64,000 bases of DNA, taken from Candidatus Latescibacterota bacterium (lineage in GTDB: Bacteria > Latescibacterota > UBA2968 > UBA8231). The stretch's first letter is position 1. Each line of letters starts with the position of its first letter. The translations under genes were made by a program, and so were the position numbers. The DNA is taken from contig JAJEIO010000049.1 of assembly GCA_022827835.1 (NCBI GenBank), positions 62,001 through 126,000 on the forward strand, in the 5' to 3' direction. The notes under the pieces were generated by a model that was given only the letters and a program-made list of their open reading frames with translations, made no database searches and was not told the origin of the DNA. This document shows, in pieces, positions 25,791 to 33,875 of this stretch.

Positions 25791-26780
25791 CTAGGATTCT
25801 GGCTCCACGTCGGCGAGCAAGCGTTCGATTAGGCCGACCGCGCTGATGTTTTGCGCTTCGGCGTGAAAGTTGACGACCATGCGGTGGCGCATCACCGGCA
25901 GGGCCACAGCGCGGATGTCCTCGATGGCGACCGAGTGCCGGCCGGCGAGGATGGCCCGCGCCTTGGCCGCTAAGACCAAGTACTGGGAGGCGCGCGGCCC
26001 AGCGCCCCAGCTAACCATTTCGCGGATGTAATCCGGCGCTTGGGCGTCCCCGGGTCGGGAGGAACGCACCAACGAAACGGCGTAGCGGACGCAGTGATCG
26101 GCCACGGGCACCCGGCGCACGAGTTGCTGTAGCTCGATGATTTGCTCGGCATCTACTACTTGGCTGACAGTGGCTTGGGCGACGCTGGTGGTGGCGCGGA
26201 CGATGTCCTCTTCCTCGCGGTCGCTGGGATAGTCGATCCACAGTTCAAAGATAAAGCGGTCGAGCTGGGCTTCGGGCAGGGGATAGGTCCCCTCCTGCTC
26301 GATGGGGTTTTGAGTGGCGAGTACGAAGAACGGCTCGCTGAGTTGCATGGTCTCGCCGGCCGCGGTGACGGCGTGTTCCTGCATGGCTTGGAGCAGGGCC
26401 GCTTGGGTCTTGGGGGGCGTGCGGTTGATTTCGTCGGCGAGGATGACGTTGGCGAACAGGGGCCCGCGGATGAAGCGAAATGCCTTGCGACCGGTGTCGA
26501 TGTCCTCTTCGAGTACCTCGGTACCGGTGATGTCCGAGGGCATAAGATCCGGGGTGAATTGGATGCGGCCAAAGGAAAGATCAAGCGTGCGGGCGAGGGT
26601 TTGGATGAGCGTAGTTTTGGCCAAGCCAGGTACGCCTACCAGCAGGCAATGGCCGCCGGCGAGCAAGGCGATGAGCAGTTCCTCGACGATCTGCTTCTGG
26701 CCGATGATGACTTGGCCGATCTCGCCGTAGATGCGATCCCTGATTTGGCCGAGCTGAGCTACGGCCTCGGTATCTGACAT
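25791..26780 (-). CDS. MoxR-family AAA ATPase
   Basis: 329 residues from ATG 26780 (AAGGAAG upstream). Walker A is GVPGLAKT at 49-56; the Walker B region reads NVILADEINRTPPKTQAALLQAMQE; sensor NPIEQEGTYPLPEAQLDRF is the MoxR hallmark. The end ALPVMRHRMVVNFHAEAQN is typical. It is a chaperone-like ATPase acting with the DUF58 protein. The DUF4175, TPR and related genes upstream (28-34 kb) are frequent neighbours of MoxR operons, although a PhyH-HEAT gene intervenes here. Confidence 0.95.
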   Translation of the reverse strand: MSDTEAVAQLGQIRDRIYGEIGQVIIGQKQIVEELLIALLAGGHCLLVGVPGLAKTTLIQTLARTLDLSFGRIQFTPDLMPSDITGTEVLEEDIDTGRKAFRFIRGPLFANVILADEINRTPPKTQAALLQAMQEHAVTAAGETMQLSEPFFVLATQNPIEQEGTYPLPEAQLDRFIFELWIDYPSDREEEDIVRATTSVAQATVSQVVDAEQIIELQQLVRRVPVADHCVRYAVSLVRSSRPGDAQAPDYIREMVSWGAGPRASQYLVLAAKARAILAGRHSVAIEDIRAVALPVMRHRMVVNFHAEAQNISAVGLIERLLADVEPES

Positions 26781-26869
26781 GTACTTCCTTTCAGGAGAAT
26801 GGGTTGGTGAATCGACAAAAAGTATGGGTGGAGGGGCGGCTTGGCCAGATTGCGCACGGCTTTTGGGGC

Positions 26870-28312
26870 TCAGTAGATGTTGTCTTTTGTCGTAATGGAG
26901 CACCAGCGCGATTTGGAAAGTGAGCGGAGCAAAATATCCCGTGCGTCGGGCGTGCCAATTTGTTTTAACCCATAAGCGGCGTAAAATCGGTTGTAGCGGT
27001 TTTCGTCCTCGAGCATCTCAGCCAATGTCTCAATCGCCACACAGCCCGCTGCGCCGGATTTCGCCAGCGCGAGGGCGGCGTTGCGGCGCACGCGGTAGTC
27101 CTCATCGCAGAGTGCTGCTGTCAGGTTGGCAATCAGCTCAGGAGAAAAAGCGCCGATTGCGCTCAAAGTCTCAATCGCATTGCGGCGCACCCACCAGTGG
27201 TGATCGCTCATCGCCGTTCTCAGAGCAGGTTCTACCTCCATTGCGCTCGTGCCCAAGCGTCCCAACACATGGGCGGCGGCCGCCCGCACCCACCAGTGCT
27301 CATCGGACAACATCTCCGCCAAAGCCCCTGCGGCCGGTTCGCCTATCGATGCCAAGGCCAGCGCCGCACAACCGCTTGTGGGATTGGTTCCGTGGGCATT
27401 ATCCGGCGTCTTGGCCTCGGTCTCTGCGATCGTGGCCAGTGCTTCCTCCCGCATGGCGGCGACGAGTTCGGGCACGGCCGGCGCACCAAACTCGGCTAGC
27501 CCATACGCCGCATCCAATCGCTCGTCCTCCGATCCGCGCTTTAAGACCGAGAGCAAGTCTTGCATATTGCCATTTGCAGGCCGCTGTTTTTTTGCGGGTT
27601 CCCCGCACAACCAGTGCCAGACATCTCGCGATAGGGTCGGATGCCGATCCTCGATTCCGGGCGACCACGCACGGCTTTGATGATCCCAAGTCGGTTGCTC
27701 TGGCTCCTGCGTACGGGCAAACTGAAATTTCAACATATACCGATCTTTGCTACTGACATTCTCTGTTGCGCGATGCCAAGAATCAAAGTGAATGAGCGCC
27801 ACTGTCCCCGCAGGACCGCAAAATGCCCGCGCTTCTTCCCGAGTTTTTGCGGGATCCACAGCGCTAATGGTTTTGTACATCTGCATCCCGGGCAACACCC
27901 CCGACGGCCCCATATCCTCGGTCGTGTCTTGGGGAAAATAAAAAGCGAGCACCCAGTAAAATCTTGGATGCCGCAAATTGTGATCGTACACATAACAATC
28001 CTTGTGCCATTGCTGTCCTCGTCGCCCGGGTGGATTCAAGTGGCAATGTCGATGGGGGTTCAAAATGTAATCTGGTCCCAACAGACTCGTCAGGGCACCC
28101 TTCACATTGGGGTGTTCAAACACGCGCCCGATCTGCGGCACCCGAGGCAAAATGTTATTTCCGGGATTGCCTTCTTTTGCAAAAACCGCCTCAATCTGAT
28201 CGCGAATACTGGCGTGAAATGAGGGTGGATAATCCGCCTGCACAGTCAGACATCCATCGACGATAAACCATTGCACCTCTTCATCGCTCAACAACCGAAT
28301 TGAATCCGCCAT
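26870..28312 (-). CDS. PhyH-type dioxygenase fused to HEAT repeats
   Basis: 480 residues in two parts. Residues 1-215 form a PhyH-like Fe(II)/2-oxoglutarate oxygenase: QQWHKDC gives His103 and Asp105, FDSWHRATEN gives His180, and Arg191 could bind 2-oxoglutarate. Residues ~255-470 form about six HEAT/PBS-lyase-like repeats, such as LAEMLSDEHWWVRAAAAHVL, then TAMSDHHWWVRRNAIETL and AALCDEDYRVRRNAALAL. HEAT arrays bind proteins, so it may hydroxylate or dock to a protein partner; this is inference. Base composition is a little AT-richer than neighbours. It sits inside an otherwise envelope-type gene run. Confidence 0.88.
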   Translation of the reverse strand: MADSIRLLSDEEVQWFIVDGCLTVQADYPPSFHASIRDQIEAVFAKEGNPGNNILPRVPQIGRVFEHPNVKGALTSLLGPDYILNPHRHCHLNPPGRRGQQWHKDCYVYDHNLRHPRFYWVLAFYFPQDTTEDMGPSGVLPGMQMYKTISAVDPAKTREEARAFCGPAGTVALIHFDSWHRATENVSSKDRYMLKFQFARTQEPEQPTWDHQSRAWSPGIEDRHPTLSRDVWHWLCGEPAKKQRPANGNMQDLLSVLKRGSEDERLDAAYGLAEFGAPAVPELVAAMREEALATIAETEAKTPDNAHGTNPTSGCAALALASIGEPAAGALAEMLSDEHWWVRAAAAHVLGRLGTSAMEVEPALRTAMSDHHWWVRRNAIETLSAIGAFSPELIANLTAALCDEDYRVRRNAALALAKSGAAGCVAIETLAEMLEDENRYNRFYAAYGLKQIGTPDARDILLRSLSKSRWCSITTKDNIY

Positions 28313-28363
28313 GGGGAACTCCTCCGCTAAATAAGGTCTTCTTTGCAGGGTCCATTCAAATAC

Positions 28364-29623
28364 TCAGGTCTTGCGCTCCTTTTTCTTGGCCGCTGGGAAG
28401 AGCACATTGTTCAGAATTAGTCGATAACCAGGCGAGTTTGGATGCAGGGTGAGATTGGTCGGCGGGTCGTGGACGTGGTGCCTGTGGTCTTCTGGGTCGT
28501 GGCCGGCGTAAAAGGTGAAAGTGCCTTTGCCGACGCGGCCGTGGATGTATTTAACGCTGTCGGTGCCCTCTTCTTGGCCGAGGAGGATGACCGAGTCCTT
28601 GATCAGCGACTGGCGGAAGGCCGTAGTCTGGCCGAGGAAGCCATCGACGATGTTGGTGTGGCATTGGGTGAGCATCGTCGGCACGGGGTCGTATTTAGCA
28701 GAGAACTCGAATAGCGTGAAATACTCGGCCTCGGCCGTGCGGATCCGGCGCATGTCGTCTGGCGTGGTGTCGATGTTTGAGAATTCGTACACGAGCGGGT
28801 TGGTTTCGAGGACGAAGTTTTCAAAGGCCACGGTGCGGCTGAAGTCGAGCTGGGCTTGGGCGTTGGGGTCGGCTGGGTCGCCGTCGAAGACCGCGTGGCA
28901 TATATCCACGTTGAGCGCGGCGAGGGCGATGTCAAAGGTGTCGGTGGCCGAGCACATGGCGAAGAGGAAGCCGCCCGCGGCCATGTACTCGTAGATTTTG
29001 ACGACTACGGCCTTCTTTTGCGCGGAGACCTTGGCGTAGCCGAGGCGGCGCGCCATCTGCTCGTACGAGACTTGTTGTTCGCGGTACCAAGCCTGATTGC
29101 TGTACGAGCCATAGAACTTGCCGTACTGGCCGGTGAAATCCTCGTGGTGTAGGTGCAGCCAATCGTAGTCGTCGAGCGCGTCTTGGAGCACTTCGTCGTC
29201 CCAGATTTTTTCGTAGGAGATTTGGGCGTATTCCAGCGCGAGGGTTACTGCGTCGTCCCAGGGCTGTTTGTTGGGCGGCGTGTACACGGCGATCTTCGGC
29301 ACCTTTTCCAAGCGCACGACTTCCATGTTCGACGCATCGATCTCCGCGTAGATCTGGGCGGCTTGGGCCTCGGAAATGTGCTCGGTGCTGATGCCGCGCA
29401 GGATGGCTTCGCTGGCGATGAGGGCGTGTGCTTCGACGAGGAATGAGCCGCCGCGGTAGTTGAGCAGCCACTCGACCGGAATGCCGCGCTCCAAGGTCCA
29501 AAAAGCGAGGCCGTAGGCCCGGAGATGGTCGCGCTGGGAGGTGTCCATAGGCACGAGGATTTGCTCGGCGCGGACTGGAAGAAGAGCGAGGGTGCAAAGG
29601 GCTAAGGCAAAGAGGATGGGCAT
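28364..29623 (-). CDS. Secreted protein of the family usually labelled asparagine synthetase B
   Basis: 419 residues from ATG 29623, with signal peptide LFALALCTLALLPVRA. Then EQILVPMDTSQRDHLRAYGLAFW, EWLLNYRGGSF, LHHEDFTGQYGKFY and FAMCSATDTFDIALAA; late marks are SVILLGQEEGTDSVKYIHGRVGKGTFTFYAGHDPEDH and NSPGYRLILNNVLFP. Database proteins of this type carry the name asparagine synthetase B, but no glutaminase or ATP site is visible, so that name is doubtful. Amidotransferase-like or periplasmic roles are possible. It starts four bases after the TPR gene. Confidence 0.8.
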   Translation of the reverse strand: MPILFALALCTLALLPVRAEQILVPMDTSQRDHLRAYGLAFWTLERGIPVEWLLNYRGGSFLVEAHALIASEAILRGISTEHISEAQAAQIYAEIDASNMEVVRLEKVPKIAVYTPPNKQPWDDAVTLALEYAQISYEKIWDDEVLQDALDDYDWLHLHHEDFTGQYGKFYGSYSNQAWYREQQVSYEQMARRLGYAKVSAQKKAVVVKIYEYMAAGGFLFAMCSATDTFDIALAALNVDICHAVFDGDPADPNAQAQLDFSRTVAFENFVLETNPLVYEFSNIDTTPDDMRRIRTAEAEYFTLFEFSAKYDPVPTMLTQCHTNIVDGFLGQTTAFRQSLIKDSVILLGQEEGTDSVKYIHGRVGKGTFTFYAGHDPEDHRHHVHDPPTNLTLHPNSPGYRLILNNVLFPAAKKKERKT

Positions 29624-29627
29624 GAGG

Positions 29628-30449
29628 TCAGCCGCTTTCGCGTAGGTGGCGGAGCCGCTCGATGTGCAGGCGCGCCTCTGGGGCGCGGGCATCGTGTGGG
29701 TGCTGGAGGAGCGCGGTCTCGTAGGTTTTGAGGGCCTGCTCTATCGCGCCTTGGCGCTCGTAGAGCGCGGCTAGGCCGAGATGAGCGGCGACGATGTGCT
29801 CGCCTTGGGGGAAGTGAGCGATCTGGCGCTGGTATAGGGCCATAGCCTCGTCGAGACGATCTTGTTGGGCGCGCCGCTCGGCGCGGAGGAGCAAGCTCCA
29901 CTCGGCAAGGCCCAGGTCGGCACCCTCTTCGAGGGCAGCCCAGTGCGCGTCGGCCGCTTCGCTCTGCCCTTGTCGCTCTAAGAGCTGAGCGCGGCTGAGA
30001 TCGGCGAGGCCAGCGGACGCGGCGTATTCTTCGCAGACGGCTAGCAGGGCGAGGACATCGTTGGCGAGGACATGGCTTGGGTCGGTTGCGGCCAGCACGG
30101 CCAAAGCGGCTGTAGCTGCGGCAAAGTCGCCGCGGAAGTAGAGCAGCTCAGCGCGGTGATAGCGCGCCGCGTACGCAACCGGGCCACCGCGCTTTTCCAA
30201 GGCCGCCCACAAACTATCTGCGCGATCTAGGTTGCCGAGGCGCAGGCTGCACTCGGCTATCAGCAGCCGGGCCGGTTCGGTCCACGGGCCGCGCTGCGGA
30301 GCTTCGACTACTGATCGCAGGGCGGTGCAGGCCGCCTGTGCGTCGTAATCTAGCAATAGACGCGCTTGCTCGACTTGTGCTTGCAGGTCGGCGGCTGCGA
30401 CGGTTGCGCTCCACAGACCGAGCGCGCCGATGAGGGCGGGTATTTTCAT
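29628..30449 (-). CDS. Secreted TPR-repeat protein
   Basis: 273 residues with signal peptide MKIPALIGALGLWSATVAAA. The mature part is helical Ala/Leu-rich repeats of the TPR kind (ARLLIAECSLRLGNLDRADSLW, then LGLAALYERQGAIEQALKTYE). It is likely periplasmic and scaffolds protein contacts. The start overlaps the end of the DUF4175-like gene by four bases; the asparagine-synthetase-B-like gene follows at once. Longer starts run into the upstream gene. Confidence 0.85.
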   Translation of the reverse strand: MKIPALIGALGLWSATVAAADLQAQVEQARLLLDYDAQAACTALRSVVEAPQRGPWTEPARLLIAECSLRLGNLDRADSLWAALEKRGGPVAYAARYHRAELLYFRGDFAAATAALAVLAATDPSHVLANDVLALLAVCEEYAASAGLADLSRAQLLERQGQSEAADAHWAALEEGADLGLAEWSLLLRAERRAQQDRLDEAMALYQRQIAHFPQGEHIVAAHLGLAALYERQGAIEQALKTYETALLQHPHDARAPEARLHIERLRHLRESG

Positions 30450-33400
30450 GGGGATTCGCGCACTTGCAGGTCTTGGTAGATTTGGTCGTAGTAGCGCCGG
30501 AGCAAGGCGCGGTACTCCTCGGGATAAGGGCCAGCGAGCGCTTGGCGCAGGGCCTCGCGCCATAGGTCGGGCGTCTGCCCGCGGTCTGCGGTCAGGGTGG
30601 TTGGGCCGGCGTAGGGCTGGTCAATGGCTGTGATGCTGCGCCGCTTTTCGTCAAAGCCGCGGCTGTGGATGGAGCGGCTGGCGTCGAGCATGCGCTGGTA
30701 GATGCGCTCCTGATTTTGCCGCGTGCGCTGGGTGAGCCGCCCGCGCTGCAAGTCGGCGAGCACATCCCGCATCTCGTCCTGGATGGCCTGCACGCGCTGT
30801 TGCGCCCCTCGGTGCCCGCGCAGCGAGCGGGCGATCTCGTCGAGCGCCCGCATGAGGCCCTGCTGTTGGGCGCTGAGGCGCGCTACTTGCCGCTGGAGTG
30901 CAGGCCCCGGCATCTGGCCCATGGCCTGCTCGGAGGCTTGATTGAGTTGGCTTTGCTGCTCGGAGAGGCCGAGTAGCTGCTGCATGGCCTCGGCAAAGGC
31001 CGAAGGGGTCTGCGCCTTGGCGAGGTTGTCGAGACTCTCGCGCAGGAGGAGCACGGTTTCATTGATATAGCGCATGGCCTTGCGCTGGAAATGGCGCGCT
31101 CCTTGCACGTCGCGCTGGCCGAGGCGCTGGGCTGCGTGCTGCATATCGCGCAGAGCGTAGCCGACGGTTGCACGTAAATCGGGAGCGAGGGCCAAGGTGC
31201 GCCGGCCCACGGCAGCAATGCGCTCCACGACGTGGCTGGTACCTTGCATGAGCGCGAATTGGTCTTGGGCGCGGGCGTCGGCAAACAGGCTCTCTTGGCG
31301 TTGGGATAGTTGGACGAGATCGCGCATGGCGCGGCGCAGTTCGCGGCTGAGTTGGTCCTTTTCTGCGGCGAGGTATTCGTCTTGCATCTGCTGCAAGTCT
31401 TCGGCCAGCGCGTCGAGGTCTTCGGCTAGCGCCTGTCCGCTCTGCTGGGCCGCACCTGGAGATTTGGCCCGCATCTGACGCACCATCTGACGCATCCGCT
31501 CGGCGAGTGCTTTGCGCTCTACGTCTTCGGCGCGTTGCGATAGTTGTTCGGAAAGCGCGGGGTTTTGCTCGGCTGTGGAATCGCTCAGTTCACGAAGCTG
31601 CTCGGCGAGTCGCTCGGTGTCGCGCTGCAAACTGCCTTCCTGTAGTTGCTGTCGCAGGCCGCTCTGGCCGTCCGCGAGTTCGCGGTTGATTTGGCTCTGG
31701 CGTCGGGCTAGTTCCGCGGCTTGCTCGACGATGGCGCGAAGCTGTTGTTCGGTCCGCACCTGTTCAAGCAGGGCAATGGTGCGGTCGAGCCGTTGCTGGA
31801 AGGCTTGCTGGTCTTCGTTAAAGCGCTTGAGGGCTTCGGCGAGGACTCGGGGGTCTGGGTCGCTGGCGGCTTTTTGTAGGTCGGCGAGAGCCTGCTGCAT
31901 TTCGGGGGTGGCAATATCGCCCATGAGTTCGCGGATGTGGTCGAGCTTGTCGAGCAGTTCTTCGCTGCCCGTGCCCTCGTCCTGCATGGAGTCAATGGTT
32001 TTCTCCAATTCAGCCGCGAGCTCTTCTACGGCGCGGGCGCGCTCGGCTTCGGCCGCGAGCGTTGATTCGAGTTCCTTCTTTTGTTCCCAACTCAGCTCCT
32101 CGCTTTTGAGCAACTCGCGGCGCACCCGCTCGATGTACTCCTGATGAGCCTGTCCTTCGGCCGCGAGTTCATCCAAGGAGGATAGTTGTTCCTCCTGGGC
32201 TTGGTCGGCTTCTGAGTAGAGTTCGTACAGGGAGGGGAAGCGCAGCACGTACTGGCGGCTCTGACCCTTTTGCGGGCCGGCAACTTGATTGTTGTCGAGG
32301 GCTTCTAGGTGGTAGTAGATGCGGTCTTCGGGCAAGAGGTTGGCGGCTGAGAGATCCCAGATGTGGCTGATGAGTACCTCGCGCTGGGGCTTCGACCTGA
32401 GCTCAGCCGAAGGATTGATGGGCAAAGCTCGGCGCTGTTCGGAGCCGTTGTTGACTCGATAGACCAAGGCGATTTTCTCGACGGAAAAGTCGTCGCTGGC
32501 CTCGGCCTTGAGCAGTACCTTGAGAGACTCGGGCAGGTCGCTGTCGCGGCCGGGATCGACAATGGCGACCACTGGCTTTTGGTCTTCGCGCACTTGGATG
32601 GCGTAGCGGATGGGATCGCGGTTTGTCGCTCCCTTGCGATCGACGAGGGCAATGTGGTACGCACCCGGGCGGTCGATTTGGAAGGCGACGCGGGCGGTCG
32701 CGCCATCGAGCTGGGCGGCGACCGACAAGGTGTCGTCGAGGACCAAGGTGGCCTTGGACAGGGGTTTGTTGGCCGCGATTTCCAAGGCGACGCGGGTGCC
32801 GGGAAGGCCCTGGATATCGCCGCCTTCCTCTTCGATGCGGTCGGGTAGCTGGCTGTAAGCGGGGTACTGGTAGTGCAGGCGCAAGCGCTTGACGGCCGGC
32901 GGGTCGATGACGCGCACCTCGTATTCGGGCGAGCGGTCGTCGCCGACTGCGATGGCGTAGCGGAAGGATCGCTGGACTTGGGGAAAGGTATAGGCGACGG
33001 AGTCGGCGCGATCGACTACGAGTTCTTCGGTCTGGTAGGGTGCTTCTGCGCTTGGTCGGCGTTCGATGCGCGCGCGGCGCGGCTTGTCACCGGCAAAATG
33101 CACTTGTAGGGTGGCGTCGTCGCCCTTGATGACTTCGAGGTCGCCGGGCTGGATGGTGATCAGGGTGCGCGGTGGTCGCTCGTACGCGGTGAGGGGATGG
33201 GCACAGCGCTGAGCGGCTTGGGCGAGGTCGTCGCCAAACAGCGCACCGCAGAGAAGCGCGACAGCCGTTGCGCCGCCAAGCAGGCGCAGGTAGGCGTAGA
33301 GTGGCCGACGGTCGAGGATTTGGGCCGGATTAGCGGCGCGTAAGAGCTCGGCAGCCCGCTCGCGCACAGCCGCAAGCAGTGCGGGCGAATGCCGGGCTGA

Positions 33401-33742
33401 GTCTGCATCGGATAGCTCTAAGGCGCTAATCAGCCGCTGTTGGAGCGGAGGACAGCGCCGTTCGACGAAGAGGGCGAAGCGGTGCTGCGAGAGGAGAACG
33501 GGCAGGTGCCGCTTGAGAGCAAATGCCAGTACCCCTCCGGTAGCCAAAAATGCCAAGATGCCCAAGCCCGTGCGCCAGAGTGGCGAGAGAAAAAAAAGCG
33601 CTTCGAGCAGGACCCACAGCAAGACAGACACCAAGCCTGCGGCTAGCCCCAAGGCCAACGCAGAGCATATGGTTAGGCCCAAGGCGCGGCGGCGCAGTGC
33701 GGCTAGGTGTGTGAGAAGGGGTGAGAGTGCGCTATGGTCCAT
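30446..33742 (-). CDS. DUF4175-like large membrane-anchored protein
   Basis: 1098 residues. Two to three N-terminal membrane helices (residues ~20-75 and ~150-170), then beta-rich Ig-like parts (~190-500), then a long Gln/Glu/Ala/Arg-rich coiled-coil region (~520-1000) with many MQQ, LADLQK and AEELAR-type helices. A C-terminal segment (QTPDLWREALRQALAGPYPEEYRALLRRYYD) is typical of the end of DUF4175 proteins. It probably spans the inner membrane and reaches into the periplasm. It carries one copy of the 29-base repeat at 32385-32413. Confidence 0.85.
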   Translation of the reverse strand: MDHSALSPLLTHLAALRRRALGLTICSALALGLAAGLVSVLLWVLLEALFFLSPLWRTGLGILAFLATGGVLAFALKRHLPVLLSQHRFALFVERRCPPLQQRLISALELSDADSARHSPALLAAVRERAAELLRAANPAQILDRRPLYAYLRLLGGATAVALLCGALFGDDLAQAAQRCAHPLTAYERPPRTLITIQPGDLEVIKGDDATLQVHFAGDKPRRARIERRPSAEAPYQTEELVVDRADSVAYTFPQVQRSFRYAIAVGDDRSPEYEVRVIDPPAVKRLRLHYQYPAYSQLPDRIEEEGGDIQGLPGTRVALEIAANKPLSKATLVLDDTLSVAAQLDGATARVAFQIDRPGAYHIALVDRKGATNRDPIRYAIQVREDQKPVVAIVDPGRDSDLPESLKVLLKAEASDDFSVEKIALVYRVNNGSEQRRALPINPSAELRSKPQREVLISHIWDLSAANLLPEDRIYYHLEALDNNQVAGPQKGQSRQYVLRFPSLYELYSEADQAQEEQLSSLDELAAEGQAHQEYIERVRRELLKSEELSWEQKKELESTLAAEAERARAVEELAAELEKTIDSMQDEGTGSEELLDKLDHIRELMGDIATPEMQQALADLQKAASDPDPRVLAEALKRFNEDQQAFQQRLDRTIALLEQVRTEQQLRAIVEQAAELARRQSQINRELADGQSGLRQQLQEGSLQRDTERLAEQLRELSDSTAEQNPALSEQLSQRAEDVERKALAERMRQMVRQMRAKSPGAAQQSGQALAEDLDALAEDLQQMQDEYLAAEKDQLSRELRRAMRDLVQLSQRQESLFADARAQDQFALMQGTSHVVERIAAVGRRTLALAPDLRATVGYALRDMQHAAQRLGQRDVQGARHFQRKAMRYINETVLLLRESLDNLAKAQTPSAFAEAMQQLLGLSEQQSQLNQASEQAMGQMPGPALQRQVARLSAQQQGLMRALDEIARSLRGHRGAQQRVQAIQDEMRDVLADLQRGRLTQRTRQNQERIYQRMLDASRSIHSRGFDEKRRSITAIDQPYAGPTTLTADRGQTPDLWREALRQALAGPYPEEYRALLRRYYDQIYQDLQVRESP
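32385..32413. repeat. Copy 1 of a 29-base palindromic element inside a gene
   Basis: Identical over 29 bases to 47004-47032; the shared centre is CCTGAGCTCAGCCGAAGG. It contains the 10-base palindrome CTGAGCTCAG with flanking CTTCG/CGAAG arms. Here it is read on the minus strand inside the DUF4175-like gene (peptide PSAELRSKP). Confidence 0.75.
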
Positions 33743-33875
33743 AGGGATTAGGCTTGGGATCGCTATATAGATGTTGCGGTGCGGAGCGTGGTTCCGCGTA
33801 AAAAAATAAAGTTAGCGCAGGGGTGTCTCCGCCGCCAGACGGCTACGTGGTAGCCCAGAACCTAACTGAACTAAG

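Noticed and set aside
25037..25846. 269-codon plus-strand frame opposite DUF58
   Set aside because: Shadow frame; the DUF58 gene has all family motifs.
28364..29623. Naming this gene asnB
   Set aside because: No N-terminal Cys glutaminase or ATP-pyrophosphatase motif; it is a secreted protein whose database name is probably wrong.
33743..33875. Small hairpins in the gap after the DUF6785-like gene considered as a terminator
   Set aside because: Short stems (for example GGCTACCACGTAGCC on the minus strand) without an adjacent T-run; not strong enough to call.
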